Of a DNA stretch of 48,981 nucleotides, positions 14,530 to 23,370 are shown piece after piece. The DNA is from Reyranella sp. GTDB taxonomy: Bacteria > Pseudomonadota > Alphaproteobacteria > Reyranellales > Reyranellaceae. The translations under genes were made by a program, and so were the position numbers. How positions within the stretch are numbered: position 1 is the stretch's first letter; the number at the start of each line of letters is the position of its first letter. Under the pieces are notes generated by a model. That model was not told the DNA's origin. It was given only the letters and a program-made list of their open reading frames with translations, and made no database searches. The stretch spans positions 1-48,981 of the forward strand of contig JAKFVH010000220.1 of the NCBI GenBank assembly GCA_021732285.1. Direction: 5' to 3'.

Positions 14530-14943
14530 ATGATCTACGACACCAAGACCGCGTTGATCCTGCGCACTGACTTGGCCGCCTGGCAGGTGGCCAATGTCGC
14601 GGCCTTCCTGACCGGCGGCTTGATGGCCGGCAATCCCGAGATGGCGGGCGAGCCCTACCGCGACGCCGCCGGCCGCTTTTACAGCGCTCTGGTGCGCGAG
14701 CCGGTGTTCGTCTACGGCGCCTCGCTGGACGAGCTGCGCCGCACCCACCAGCGCGCCCTGTCACGGGACTTGAGGCCCGCGATCTACATCGACGCGATGT
14801 TCAGGACCACCAACGACGCCGACAACCGCGCCGCCGTCGAAGCGGCCGACGCCGAGGCGCTCGACTTCGTCGGCATCGGCGTGCACGGGCCGCGCAAGGT
14901 GATCGACAAGGTCATCAACAAGCTGAAATTCTTCGGCGCATGA
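14530..14943 (+). CDS. DUF2000-family protein
   Basis: A 137-residue protein with the DUF2000 pattern: IYDTKTALILRTDLAAWQVANVAAFLTGG, PYRDAAGRFYSALVREPVFVY and TTNDADNRAAV. The fold is related to peptidyl-tRNA hydrolase 2-like proteins, but no activity is established. ATG 14530 follows GGGGG at good spacing; ATGs at 14512 and 14521 are in frame and cannot be excluded. The gene is often found next to an AraC-type regulator, and one is divergent here. Its 3' end overlaps the convergent MFS gene by about 29 bp. Confidence 0.72.
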   Translation: MIYDTKTALILRTDLAAWQVANVAAFLTGGLMAGNPEMAGEPYRDAAGRFYSALVREPVFVYGASLDELRRTHQRALSRDLRPAIYIDAMFRTTNDADNRAAVEAADAEALDFVGIGVHGPRKVIDKVINKLKFFGA

Positions 14944-16078
14944 GGACGACGACGGAGGCGGCAAGATTCAGGCTGAGACACACCGCGAGCGGCACGCCAT
15001 ACCCGCCGAAGGCATCGCGCAGGACGCCGAGCAGGCCGGGACCGAAGGCGTAGAGGATCTGCACGACCGCCGTCGACAGCGCGACGATGGCGGGGAAGTC
15101 GGCGGCGGCGTATTCGCGCTGGATGATCAGCGGCGACAGCGTGATGTTGTTGCCCACGGAGAAGCCGTAGACCGCGCAGGCGCCGTAGATCACGACTGGC
15201 CCTTCGGCACGCGCCAGCACGGCGATCGCCGCGACCTGCACGAGGAACGAAATGGCCGAGGCGCGGCGCGGCTCGAGCCGGTCGATGACGAAGCCCAGCA
15301 CGACGCGGCCGACCAGCGCCATGAAGGCGGTGACGCCAACCGCGAGCCCGGGATCGACGTTGCTGCGGTCGGCGATCAGCGGCACGAGGTGCGTCAGGAA
15401 GCCGACCTGGCTGGTCAGCACGAAGGCAAAGGGCGCCGAGATGCTCCAGAAGTGCCAGCTGCGCAGCGGTGCCAGCGTGCTCTGGGCCGTCGCCGAAGGC
15501 TCGGGCGACAACGGCCCGCGGCGCACGAACAGCGCGACCGCCGTGCCGGCGATGGCGATGCCGATCACCACCAGCAACCGCTCGGCATCGGCGAACCCCA
15601 GCCGGGGAATCATGGCAAGCAGCGCAGGCGCCACGACCAGGCCTGCGACCGTGGCGCCGCTCAGCGCGAGGTTGAGCGCCAGGCCGCGATTGTGGTCGAA
15701 CCACTGGCCGACGGTGGCCGCGATCGGCGCCAGGCTGGTGGCGTTCCAGCCCGGCGCCATCAGGGCGTAGAGCACCGCGAGCTGCCACGGCGCGTCGACC
15801 GACGGCAGCAGCAGCAGCGCGACGGTGGTGACGGCAAGGCCGCTCAGGAAGACCACGCGCGGGCCGAAGCGGCCGATCGCCCAGGCGATGCACGGCAGCA
15901 GCAGGGCGCCCAGCACGTAGTGACCGGTGACGATCGAGGAGATCAGTCCCGTCGACCAGCCGCGCGCCTTCTGCAGCTCGACCAGGTAGATGCCGTGCGC
16001 ATAGAAGCCGAAGCCCCAGGCGAACACGGCCGACAAAAAGCAGGCGAAGACGACCCGCCAGCCGGCGCCGCTGGACAC
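14915..16078 (-). CDS. MFS transporter
   Basis: A 387-residue major-facilitator protein with about 12 transmembrane helices, starting VSSGAGWRVVFACFLSAVFAWGFGFYAHGIYL. It resembles oxalate/monocarboxylate-type MFS carriers (WNATSLAPIAATVGQWFDHNRGLALN; a short RLEPRR loop near the second half). The GTG at 16078 lies 8 nt after the preceding gene's stop, with no obvious ribosome-binding site, so coupled translation is likely. It is the last gene of an ArsR-SRPBCC-NTF2-MFS operon. The C terminus (VVLMRRRISAC) overlaps the convergent DUF2000 gene. The substrate is unknown. Confidence 0.85.
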   Translation of the reverse strand: MSSGAGWRVVFACFLSAVFAWGFGFYAHGIYLVELQKARGWSTGLISSIVTGHYVLGALLLPCIAWAIGRFGPRVVFLSGLAVTTVALLLLPSVDAPWQLAVLYALMAPGWNATSLAPIAATVGQWFDHNRGLALNLALSGATVAGLVVAPALLAMIPRLGFADAERLLVVIGIAIAGTAVALFVRRGPLSPEPSATAQSTLAPLRSWHFWSISAPFAFVLTSQVGFLTHLVPLIADRSNVDPGLAVGVTAFMALVGRVVLGFVIDRLEPRRASAISFLVQVAAIAVLARAEGPVVIYGACAVYGFSVGNNITLSPLIIQREYAAADFPAIVALSTAVVQILYAFGPGLLGVLRDAFGGYGVPLAVCLSLNLAASVVVLMRRRISAC

Positions 16079-16086
16079 CGTCTGGT

Positions 16087-16449
16087 TTACGCGCGGCTGA
16101 CGTGTGCGGAAACGCAGCGCCAACCCTCCGGCCGGAGCTGCCAGTCGTCGGTGTACCAGCCCGCGCCTTCGCTGCCGTCGGGCTTCTTGTACGAGGTGCG
16201 GGCATGGATGACGGCGTAGTCGCCCAGCACGCGGATTTTTACGTCGTGCTCGCGGATCTCTTTGACCACCGAGCCGCGTCCGATCTGCGCCAGGAAGGCG
16301 GCGCGGTCGAGCCGCGAGCCGTCGGGATTGATGTTCATGAAATCTTGCGCGAGGTGCTGGTCGAACCATTTGACGTCGGCCTGGTCGACCGAGCGCACGT
16401 AGTTGTGGTTGAGGTCGCTCAAGGTGGCGATATGCGATGACTGGGTCAT
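16087..16449 (-). CDS. SnoaL-like/NTF2-fold protein
   Basis: A 120-residue protein starting MTQSSHIATLSDLNHNYVRSV, with the DUF4440/NTF2-like signature WFDQHLAQDFMNINPDGSRLDRAAFLAQI and a C-terminal GWYTDDWQLRPEGWRCVSAH. These cone-shaped folds serve as ketosteroid-isomerase-like enzymes or ligand-binding proteins. Its start overlaps the SRPBCC stop as ATGA. Position in an ArsR operon suggests a stress or detoxification role, which is inference only. Confidence 0.82.
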   Translation of the reverse strand: MTQSSHIATLSDLNHNYVRSVDQADVKWFDQHLAQDFMNINPDGSRLDRAAFLAQIGRGSVVKEIREHDVKIRVLGDYAVIHARTSYKKPDGSEGAGWYTDDWQLRPEGWRCVSAHVSRA

Positions 16450-16925
16450 GGCTTTCTTTCTCCGAAATAGGCGGTGAGCTTGTCGAGCGAGGTCGACCAG
16501 CCGTCGGCGTGCGATCGGCAGGCGGCCGCGGTGGCGAAATCCTCCTGATGGAAGCTCACCTCGGTACCGGCGCGCCGCTGGGTGAAGCGCACGGTGACCA
16601 GCGTGGTGGGCGTCAGCGTGCCGTTGGCGCGCACCCAGGCATGGGTGAAGGAGAGCCGCTCGGGCTCGCGGATCTCGCGATAGACGCCGACCCCGGTCTG
16701 GATGGCGCCGGTCTCGTCCGACCTGATGCGCATGCGCCAGGCGCCGCCCTCGCGCAGGTCGAGCGTGCAGGAGAGCATGGTGAAGCCGCGCGGCGCCCAC
16801 CAGTGCTGCATGTGCTCGGGCTCGACGAAGGCGCGGAAAACCGCCAATCGCGGCGCGTTGAAATGGCGCGTCAGCGTGACGTCGCGAACCGGCGCCTGCA
16901 GCATGTCATCTGCGTTTGCGTGCAC
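16446..16925 (-). CDS. SRPBCC (AHSA1-like) protein
   Basis: A 159-residue START/Bet-v1-type protein of the AHSA1 branch. VTLTRHFNAPRLAVFRAFVEPEHMQHWWAPRGF, LDLREGGAWRMRIR and a C-terminal DGWSTSLDKLTAYF are characteristic. GTG 16925 follows AGGAAAG at normal spacing and precedes HANADDML, so it is preferred to an upstream start that reads back into the ArsR gene. Genes of this type are very commonly paired with ArsR regulators, as here, where the coding regions overlap by 20 bp. They are thought to bind hydrophobic ligands. Confidence 0.85.
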   Translation of the reverse strand: MHANADDMLQAPVRDVTLTRHFNAPRLAVFRAFVEPEHMQHWWAPRGFTMLSCTLDLREGGAWRMRIRSDETGAIQTGVGVYREIREPERLSFTHAWVRANGTLTPTTLVTVRFTQRRAGTEVSFHQEDFATAAACRSHADGWSTSLDKLTAYFGERKP

Positions 16926-17256
16926 GCTTCTTTCCTTTCTCCAGGTAGGCTTCCAGCCTATCAAGCCGCTGATCCCAGAAGTGGCGGTAGTCCGACACCC
17001 ATTCCAGCACCTCGCGCAACGGCTCGGCGGCCAGCCGGCAGGGCCGGCGCTGGGCGTCGCGGCCGCGCGCGATCAGGCCGGCGCGCTCCAGCACCTTCAG
17101 GTGCTTGGAGATCGCGGGCAGGGTCATGTCGAACGGCTGGGCGAGCTCGCCCACCGCGCTTTCGCCGAGCGCCAGCCGCGCCAGGATGGCGCGCCGCGTC
17201 GGATCGCTGAGCGCATAGAGCGTCGTGCTCAGCCGATCGAAGTCTTTATTAACCAT
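16906..17256 (-). CDS. ArsR-family winged-helix repressor
   Basis: A 116-residue regulator. LYALSDPTRRAILARLALGESAVGEL is the ArsR N-terminal pattern, and FDMTLPAISKHLKVLERAGL the recognition helix. No ELCVCDL-type metal-binding cysteines are present. This fits the ArsR members that regulate SRPBCC genes and do not sense metal. It heads the operon that runs to the MFS transporter. The Arg/Lys tail (KKRARKRR) is unusual but short. Confidence 0.88.
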   Translation of the reverse strand: MVNKDFDRLSTTLYALSDPTRRAILARLALGESAVGELAQPFDMTLPAISKHLKVLERAGLIARGRDAQRRPCRLAAEPLREVLEWVSDYRHFWDQRLDRLEAYLEKGKKRARKRR

Positions 17257-17289
17257 TCGGTGAAATAAGAGCGGCCCGCCATGGACCTG

Positions 17290-19104
17290 TCAAGCGAGGA
17301 AGAGACGCGCTCCCGCCGGCGTGGCCTTGGCCTTGTCGAGCGCTTCCATCGTCGTGCGATAGCCGACCTCGATGGCGGCATCGAAGCTCGTCCAATCGAG
17401 CAGGTCGATGTGGGTCATCGGCGGCACGATCAGCAGGTCGGCCACCTGTCGGTCCTCGGCGGCGCGGGCGGCGCTGGCGACCATGGCGGAGCGCAGCAGG
17501 ATGGCGACGATCGAGGGGATCGGCAGGGTCTCGTTGCGCTTCCAGATCAGGCGGCGGAAGAACTGCCAGGTCGACCACGGCTCCATGACGCCAGCACCCG
17601 CCGCCAGCGCGCCGCCGGTGTCGATGTCGACGCCGACCGTGGCGCCGCGTCCCGTGCGCCGCATGGCGCGCACCGGGAAGTTGTCTATAACGCCGCCGTC
17701 GACATGGACCTCGCCCGCCTCGTTGAACGGCGGGATGACGCCCGGGATCGCCACCGAGGCGCGCAGCCAGCGCCACAGTCTGCCCACCGTATGGATGTCG
17801 GCGTTCGAGGTCGTGAGGTTCGCGGTGACGCAGAAGAACGGCAGGATCAGGTCCTCGATCTCCTTCTCGCCGAACGACGTGCGCAGCAGCCGCGTGACGC
17901 GCCGGCCGGCATAGAGCGAGATCAGCGGCAGCGTGTAGTCGCTGAGCGGATTGCTGTCGACGAAGGCGGCGCGGAAGTGCCGGGTGATCTCATCGTCGGG
18001 CCAGCGCGAGGCCACGCTCGCCGCCACGATCGCGCCCATGCTGGTGCCGCCGACCTGGTCGATCGGCACACCCGAGGCGCGCAGCGCCTTGACGACGCCG
18101 ATATGGGTGAAGGCGCGCGCCCCGCCGCCCGCCATGACGACGCCGACCGCATGGCCGGTCAGCAGGCGCGCCAGCCGGTCGATGTCGGCGTGGATGTCGA
18201 GCCGCACGTGGTGATGCTGGCCGTACATCCCGCCCGCCAGCATCGGCGCCGTCGAGGCGGGCTTGGGATCGTGGCCCTCGTGCAGCAGCACCAGCTCGCG
18301 ACGGCGATGGAAGACGGCGCCCGACTGGGCGGTCTCGATCTCGAAGGGGAGCCGGGTCGGCAGTTCGTCGTCGGCCGCGCGCACCACGACCAGGCAGTCG
18401 GCCTGGCGCAGGCAGAGCTCGGTCCATTCGGTGGCCGTGGGATCGGCGCGGTAGAGCACGAACGAGGATTCGGTCTCGGCGCGCGCGAACCATTCGGGAT
18501 CGCGGTCCATCGATTCTGGGCCCAGCATCTGAACCTGGCTGCCGATGCGCCCCAGCGCCGCCGCCAGCATCACGGAGAAACGTGCCGCCGGCGTCGAGGG
18601 GCCGGTCGGCAGGATGGCGAAGGTGCGCGGTTGGCGGCGGCGCTTGGCCGGCCCCATGGCGTTGCGCACGGCGACGCTGCGCATCAGGGTCGGCAGCACC
18701 TCGGGATGCCGTGCGGTGAGCTTGTCGAAGCTGCCGCGGGCCAGTCGCCACACTTCGCTGTCGCGCAACGCGGCGACGCTGCGCGTGCGCTGGCTGTGCG
18801 ACAGGAGCGACATCTCGCCCACGATGTTGCCGGGCGGGATCTCGGCCATCAGGAGCGGCTCGTCGGCGCTGCCGTCGTCCTCGTGACGGAACACGCCCAG
18901 ACAGCCGCTGGCCACGACATAGACGGCGTCGGCGGGCTCGCCCTGGCGGAACAGCGGTGCGCCGCCCGGCAGCACCAGCAAGGTCAGCTCGCGCTCGATG
19001 GCGCTCATGCTGTGCGCCTCGAGGTCGGCGAACAGCGGCGCCCGCTGCAGGGCCTTGCGCAGCCGCAGCCGTGCCGGGTTCTCGCCGGGCGTGACGATGC
19101 TCAT
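17290..19104 (-). CDS. Patatin-like phospholipase with cyclic-nucleotide-binding domain (NTE family)
   Basis: A 604-residue protein. Residues ~20-140 are a cNMP-binding/Crp-like domain (LVLPGGAPLFRQGEPADAVY, GNIVGEMSLLSHSQRTRSV). A linker region of about 170 residues follows. The C-terminal patatin domain has GGGARAFTHIG (oxyanion hole), GTSMG (nucleophile elbow, GXSXG) and DGGVIDNFP (catalytic Asp). This order matches bacterial relatives of neuropathy target esterase, which hydrolyse lysophospholipids at the membrane. The cNMP-like domain may be regulatory or simply structural. The gene starts 6 bp after the stop of the DUF2817 gene and is in one operon with it. Confidence 0.88.
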   Translation of the reverse strand: MSIVTPGENPARLRLRKALQRAPLFADLEAHSMSAIERELTLLVLPGGAPLFRQGEPADAVYVVASGCLGVFRHEDDGSADEPLLMAEIPPGNIVGEMSLLSHSQRTRSVAALRDSEVWRLARGSFDKLTARHPEVLPTLMRSVAVRNAMGPAKRRRQPRTFAILPTGPSTPAARFSVMLAAALGRIGSQVQMLGPESMDRDPEWFARAETESSFVLYRADPTATEWTELCLRQADCLVVVRAADDELPTRLPFEIETAQSGAVFHRRRELVLLHEGHDPKPASTAPMLAGGMYGQHHHVRLDIHADIDRLARLLTGHAVGVVMAGGGARAFTHIGVVKALRASGVPIDQVGGTSMGAIVAASVASRWPDDEITRHFRAAFVDSNPLSDYTLPLISLYAGRRVTRLLRTSFGEKEIEDLILPFFCVTANLTTSNADIHTVGRLWRWLRASVAIPGVIPPFNEAGEVHVDGGVIDNFPVRAMRRTGRGATVGVDIDTGGALAAGAGVMEPWSTWQFFRRLIWKRNETLPIPSIVAILLRSAMVASAARAAEDRQVADLLIVPPMTHIDLLDWTSFDAAIEVGYRTTMEALDKAKATPAGARLFLA

Positions 19105-19110
19105 CTCACC

Positions 19111-20202
19111 TCATGGGCCTCGCATGCCCTTCAGGGCCCAGCCGATCGTCTGGTCGGCGCGGGCCCACACCATCTCCCGCCATTTGTCGCCCGACGGGAA
19201 GAAGCGTTCCTTCATGTCGGCCTTGAGCGCGCGTCCCTGCGCCGAGCCGAGATCGCCGCGCTGATGCAGCCAGTTGTCGGCGCGCACGGCGCCCAGCACC
19301 TCGGGCACCGCGTAGGTGCCGTACTCGATGGCGATCGGCGTCACCAGGGCGTCGGGCAGCTCCTGCGGGAAGGCGTCGGTCATGATGCCGACGACGATCG
19401 CCGAGGTCGACGTGCCGCCTTCGGGCGAGGTCATCTCGTCGCCGTACCATGCCTTGGCCCGCGGGAAGGACTTCGACGTCGGCGGCACGGCGCATATGAG
19501 CTCGCCGTGGCCGAACGGGCCAAGCCCGGTATGGAAATCGATGACCGCGACCTGGCGCGCGTCGCCAAGCTCGGCGCGGGCGATGGCGCGCAGGGTGCGG
19601 TTGCTCCAGGTCGGCTTGTTGCCGCCGAAGAAGATGCCGTCGGCGTGGGTGTACTGGCCGCCGGTCAGCGCGCCCTGCAGGCCGAAGGCGCCGTGGGTCT
19701 GGGCGTAGCTCGCGAATACCCTTTCGGTCTCGGCGCGCGAGGCGTCGTTCCATTCGCGCGGCAGCACGGCGTCGGCCAGCGCGAGATAGCCGTCGTTCCT
19801 GGGGTAGGCCTTGTCGTGATCGACGAAATTGCGGTTGAGGTCGACGTTGTCCTCGGTGACGCGCCGCGTCCAGGCGAAGCCGTGCGGGTTGATGGCGTGG
19901 ATCAGGAACGCACCGGTGTCCTTGGGCAGCTTGGCGGGCCCGCCGTTGCGCAGCCAGGCGATCTCGGCCCCCGAGCCGCAATGGCCTTCCACGCCGTGCG
20001 TGCCGGCGATCAGCACCAGCATGTTCTTGGCGTCGCGCGGGCCGAAACGGGCGGTGTCGAGATAGAGCGCCTCGCCGGTCGGACCGCGGCCGCTGGGATT
20101 GAGCCACGAGCGGAGCTCGCCGCCGCTGGCTGCCGCCGCGGCGCAGAATTTGGGCCGCGCCTCGGCGTAGCTCTCGGAAAAGCACTCAGGTACCGAAACC
20201 AT
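19111..20202 (-). CDS. DUF2817 zinc hydrolase (M14/AspA-like fold)
   Basis: A 363-residue protein. The zinc-site pattern of M14-related enzymes is visible: AGTHGVEGHCGSG (His and Glu), DLNRNF (Arg/Asn for carboxylate binding), IDFHTGLGPFG (His), and a late Glu in AIEYGTY. DUF2817 members are related to succinylglutamate desuccinylase/aspartoacylase and carboxypeptidases; the substrate is unknown. ATG 20202 is preceded by GGGAGGA and followed by VSVPECFSESYAEARPKF, the usual family start. It precedes the patatin gene by 6 bp. No signal peptide is seen, so it is cytosolic. Confidence 0.85.
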   Translation of the reverse strand: MVSVPECFSESYAEARPKFCAAAAASGGELRSWLNPSGRGPTGEALYLDTARFGPRDAKNMLVLIAGTHGVEGHCGSGAEIAWLRNGGPAKLPKDTGAFLIHAINPHGFAWTRRVTEDNVDLNRNFVDHDKAYPRNDGYLALADAVLPREWNDASRAETERVFASYAQTHGAFGLQGALTGGQYTHADGIFFGGNKPTWSNRTLRAIARAELGDARQVAVIDFHTGLGPFGHGELICAVPPTSKSFPRAKAWYGDEMTSPEGGTSTSAIVVGIMTDAFPQELPDALVTPIAIEYGTYAVPEVLGAVRADNWLHQRGDLGSAQGRALKADMKERFFPSGDKWREMVWARADQTIGWALKGMRGP

Positions 20203-20239
20203 CAAAATCCTCCCTCGGCCATGGTAGCATGGCCGGGAT

Positions 20240-20698
20240 ATGGGATTCTTCACGTTAGAGACGGCGCAGGCGCAACTCTCCCCGGGCGGCGATTTCGGAC
20301 CCTGGATCTGGGACCTGAAGCTTTTAGCCGAGCACTGTTCGGACGACAGCGTGCGGTTGCGCCTGCCTTTCGGCGATCATATCGCGCGTCCCGGCGGCGT
20401 GGTGATCGGCCAGGCGATGATGGCCGTGGCCGACACCATCCTGGTGCTGGCGATCTGCCAAAGGCTCGGCCGCTTCGCCACCCTGGCAACGATTTCGCTG
20501 ACCACGAACTTCCTGCGTGCTGCAGTGCGGCAAGACGTGATCGCGGTAGGGCGCGTGAAGAAGCTCGGTCGCACGACCGCCTTCGGCGAGGTCGACTTCT
20601 TCGTCGACGGCTCGGACGAGCCGATCGCCCAGACGCTGTCGACCTTCGCCGTGCTGCCCGACGGCGCGGGCGCCTTCAACCGCGCCGACCAGCGTTAG
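20240..20698 (+). CDS. PaaI-family (hot-dog) thioesterase
   Basis: A 152-residue hot-dog protein. IARPGGVVIGQAMMAVADTILVLAI gives the N-G/x-H-x-G-like helix region of PaaI-type thioesterases, with D at VADT as the likely acid. TTNFLRAAVRQDVIAVGRVKKLGRTTAFGEVDFF forms the next strands. It should hydrolyse acyl-CoA esters in the cytosol. The gene is divergent from the DUF2817 gene, with 37 bp between starts, and convergent with apt across a palindrome. It contains one of the CTT-TTA codon steps (20321). Confidence 0.82.
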   Translation: MGFFTLETAQAQLSPGGDFGPWIWDLKLLAEHCSDDSVRLRLPFGDHIARPGGVVIGQAMMAVADTILVLAICQRLGRFATLATISLTTNFLRAAVRQDVIAVGRVKKLGRTTAFGEVDFFVDGSDEPIAQTLSTFAVLPDGAGAFNRADQR

Positions 20699-20701
20699 GA
20701 C

Positions 20702-20780
20702 GGGAGCGCGGGCCTCTGGCCCGCTCATGGCTCATCGTCTTTGCTGGAAGCAATGAAGCGGGCCGGAGGCCCGCGCTCCC
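20702..20780. repeat. GGGAGCGCGGGCCTCC-type palindrome
   Basis: 20702-20725 pairs with 20757-20780 over 24 bp with one G-U-compatible mismatch. The arms contain GCGGGCC-GGA-GGCCCGC mini-hairpins, and the loop begins CATGGCTCATCG. It fills the gap between convergent genes. Single arms of the same family occur at 6439-6466 and 23701-23720. Confidence 0.87.
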
Positions 20781-20781
20781 A

Positions 20782-21309
20782 TCAGCTGTCGTACTGCAGC
20801 AGCGCCTCGACCGGAGGCTTCAGCTTCTTGCGGCCGTCGAGGAAGGTGAGCTCGATGATGCAGGCCGCCGCCGGCACGATGCCGCCGACGCTCTCCAGCA
20901 AGGTCACCGCCGCGGCCATGGTGCCGCCGGTCGCAAGAAGATCGTCGACCAGGGCGACCCGCGTGCCCTTGCTGATGGCGTCCTGCTGGATCTCGATCGT
21001 GTCGGTGCCGTACTCCAGCGCGTAGGTGTGGCGCACCGTGGTGCCCGGCAGCTTGCCCTGCTTGCGCAGCATCACGAAGCCCGTGCCCAGTGCCAGCGCG
21101 AGCGGTGCGGCGAGCAGGAAGCCGCGCGATTCGATGCCGGCCAGCACGTCGGGCTTGTAGGGGCGCAGCCGGTCAGCCAGCCGCTCGATGGTCACGTGCC
21201 AGGCCTTGGGATGCGCGAGCAGAGTGGAGATGTCGTAGAACAGGATGCCCGGCTTGGGAAAATCCGGGATCGAGCGGATGTGGTTCTTGAGGTCGATGGT
21301 GTCGGACAT
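20782..21309 (-). CDS. apt: Adenine phosphoribosyltransferase
   Basis: A 175-residue purine-salvage enzyme that makes AMP from adenine and [22 protein letters not shown] is the typical N terminus, [15 protein letters not shown] the substrate loop, and [14 protein letters not shown] the 13-residue PRPP-binding motif with the two acidic residues. Length is standard. It begins 18 bp after the amidase stop, so the two form an operon. The start at 21309 is preceded by GGAAAGAGA. The distal end is marked by a palindromic repeat. Confidence 0.95.
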   Translation of the reverse strand: MSDTIDLKNHIRSIPDFPKPGILFYDISTLLAHPKAWHVTIERLADRLRPYKPDVLAGIESRGFLLAAPLALALGTGFVMLRKQGKLPGTTVRHTYALEYGTDTIEIQQDAISKGTRVALVDDLLATGGTMAAAVTLLESVGGIVPAAACIIELTFLDGRKKLKPPVEALLQYDS

Positions 21310-21327
21310 TCTCTTTCCTGTTCCTGC

Positions 21328-22785
21328 TCAGCCGTAGGCCGGCGGCGGTACGAAGCTGCGATATTCCTTCTCCAGGAGCTTGGCGAAGGCGATGGTCGAG
21401 TAGTCGCCGTACTGCGGCCCGATGATCTGCACGCCGATCGGCAATCCTTCCTTGGTCTCGCCGACGGGCGCGGCCGTCGCCGGCAACAGCGTGATGCTGG
21501 CGTAGCCTGCCCAGAAGATCTGGTCGACCACCGGCAGCTTCTTGTTGTTCACCACGATCGTGCGCTCGTGGCGGATGGTCTTCTGGTCGTGCGGGAAGGC
21601 CGCGGTCTGCGCCACCGGCGCGATCATCAGGTCGTAGTCCTGGAAGAAGGCATCCCACGCCAGCCGCATGCGATGGCGCTTCTCGTTGAGCTGCGTCCAG
21701 GTGCGATGCGACAGCGTGTTGCCGCGCTGCATCTGGGCGAAGTAGCTCAGGTCGTCGTCGGGCAGGGCGGCGACGTCGCGCTGCGCCTCCTGGAACTCGG
21801 CATCGCTCATCCGGCCCGAGGTCGTCGCCCTCAGCATGCGGACATAGACGTCGCCCAGCTCCGCGGTGTCGATGTTGGGCCTGGCCTTGTCGCTCACCTT
21901 GACCTTCTTCTTGGCGAGGAAGTCGGCCAGCGTCTGGATCGCGGCCTGCACCGAATGGTCGACCTCGGCGTTGCGGTCGCTCAGCACCACGCCCACCTTG
22001 AAGTCGCGCAGCTTCTTCTTCTTCGAGCGCGGCAGGGTGAGCGTCCAGCCGCGGCCGTCGATGGCGTCGGGCCCGGCCATCACGTCCATGGCGATCTCGA
22101 GATCCTCCGCGCCGCGCGCCAGCGGGCCGCACACGCTGATGTCGGCCTGGGCGACCCGGCCGTTCAGCGCATGGCCGCGCGGCGAGACCACGCCCCAGGT
22201 CGGCTTGTGACCCCACACGCCGTTGTACGAAGCGGGATTGCGGATCGAGCCGCCGATGTCGCTGCCCGCCTCGATGCCGGTCAGGCCGGCGGCCAGCGCC
22301 GCACCCGAGCCGCCCGACGAGCCGCCTGGCGTGCGCGACAGGTCCCATGGATTGTTGGTCGAGCCGTAGACCTCGTTGTAGCTCTGCCAGTCGGCGAGGT
22401 TCAGCGGCACGTTGGTCTTGCCGAACAGGGTGACGCCGGCATCGATCATGCGCTGCGTCACCAGCGCGTTGGTCTTGACGACGGTGTCCTTGAAGGCGGG
22501 ATGTCCCCAGGTCGTCGGGAAACCCGCGACGTCGTAGGATTCCTTGATGGTCATCGGCACGCCGTGCAGCGGGCCGAGCTTCCTGCCCGCCTTGACCATC
22601 TTGTCGGCCGCCTTGGCCCGCTTGCGCGCGCCCTCGATGTCGGTGGCGATGATGGCGTTGAGCTCGGGGTTATAGGCTTCGACGCGCTTGAGATAGAGGT
22701 CGAGCAGCTCGAGGCAGCCGATCTTCTTCTTCCGGACCGCGGCGGCGAGCTGCTTGGCGGTCTGGAACGGCAGGGCAAGGGACAT
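21328..22785 (-). CDS. Amidase (amidase-signature family)
   Basis: A 485-residue amidase-signature hydrolase. The catalytic triad parts are visible: Lys in GVPMTIKESYDV, then GGSSGGSGAALAAG and GSDIGGSIRNPA, giving the cis-Ser and nucleophilic Ser. The start at 22785 begins MSLALPFQTAKQLAAAVRKKK. An insert with KKKKLRDFKVGVVL separates the halves, as in 6-aminohexanoate-cyclic-dimer-hydrolase-like members. It is the first gene of an operon with apt. The natural substrate cannot be assigned, and no secretion signal is present. Confidence 0.9.
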   Translation of the reverse strand: MSLALPFQTAKQLAAAVRKKKIGCLELLDLYLKRVEAYNPELNAIIATDIEGARKRAKAADKMVKAGRKLGPLHGVPMTIKESYDVAGFPTTWGHPAFKDTVVKTNALVTQRMIDAGVTLFGKTNVPLNLADWQSYNEVYGSTNNPWDLSRTPGGSSGGSGAALAAGLTGIEAGSDIGGSIRNPASYNGVWGHKPTWGVVSPRGHALNGRVAQADISVCGPLARGAEDLEIAMDVMAGPDAIDGRGWTLTLPRSKKKKLRDFKVGVVLSDRNAEVDHSVQAAIQTLADFLAKKKVKVSDKARPNIDTAELGDVYVRMLRATTSGRMSDAEFQEAQRDVAALPDDDLSYFAQMQRGNTLSHRTWTQLNEKRHRMRLAWDAFFQDYDLMIAPVAQTAAFPHDQKTIRHERTIVVNNKKLPVVDQIFWAGYASITLLPATAAPVGETKEGLPIGVQIIGPQYGDYSTIAFAKLLEKEYRSFVPPPAYG

Positions 22786-22862
22786 CGGGTGACTTTCGGC
22801 GCAATGGATGGCGACAGAGGCCGTACCATATTGTTCCTGCCGCCGTGAAGAAACTCCGGTCT

Positions 22863-22880
22863 GCAATATCGCGGTATTGC
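22863..22880. promoter_or_regulatory. Short inverted repeat between divergent genes
   Basis: GCAATA (22863-22868) and TATTGC (22875-22880) are separated by TCGCGG. It lies in the 153-bp divergent gap between the amidase and the first cupin gene and could be an operator. No -35/-10 pair can be assigned with confidence. Confidence 0.35.
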
Positions 22881-22938
22881 CGAGGGGGTGGCGGCTGCCG
22901 CACACTATCGGCACCCCGCCATCGCCAGGGAGGAACAG

Positions 22939-23370
22939 ATGCCATCCGCAGCCGCCAAGAAGCCCGCCAAGGCACCAGCCCAGAAGATCGCCCACGCCCG
23001 CAGCGCCGAGCCCGTGCTGGTCAAGGGCCGGCGCGAGTTCTTCAAGTACCGCGACCTCGGCGTCGCCGAAGCGAGCGCCGGCGGCATGCGCGCCCAGGTG
23101 ATGAGCGCGAGCCAGGGCATGAGCCGCCCGACCGGCTGGCACTATCACGAGTGCGACGGCCAGTTCATCTACATCATCAAGGGCTGGGTCGATCTCGAGT
23201 TCGAGGACGGCCGCACCATCCGCGTCGAGGAGGGCGATTCGCTCTTCATCCCGGGTTACCTGCGCCACAACGAGATCCGCACCGCCGACTCGCTGGAGAT
23301 CCTCGAAGTCTCCACGCCGGGCGTGATGGGCACGAAACGCTGCGAGGCGCCGGCCGGCTTCAAGAGCTGA
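22939..23370 (+). CDS. Cupin-domain protein
   Basis: A 143-residue protein with an Ala/Lys-rich N terminus (MPSAAAKKPAKAPAQK) and a single cupin barrel. The metal-binding motif reads GWHYHECDGQFIYIIKGWV with GDSLFIPGYLRHNEI, so two or three His and a Glu/Asp are available. The start follows AGGGAGGAACAG. A second cupin gene follows immediately with overlapping ends, and the pair is probably co-translated. Metal-dependent isomerase, dioxygenase or sensing roles are all possible. Confidence 0.83.
   Translation: MPSAAAKKPAKAPAQKIAHARSAEPVLVKGRREFFKYRDLGVAEASAGGMRAQVMSASQGMSRPTGWHYHECDGQFIYIIKGWVDLEFEDGRTIRVEEGDSLFIPGYLRHNEIRTADSLEILEVSTPGVMGTKRCEAPAGFKS

Noticed and set aside
11701..14943. A + strand open frame of about 1080 codons across GH15 and the AraC gene
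   Set aside because: It is antisense to genes with clear family motifs and its composition is Arg/Ala/His/Gln-rich low complexity. Only its 3' end (from 14530) is a real gene, the DUF2000 protein.
17281..22848. A + strand open frame of about 1855 codons
   Set aside because: It is antisense to patatin, DUF2817, apt and amidase genes. Long stop-free antisense frames are expected at this GC content.
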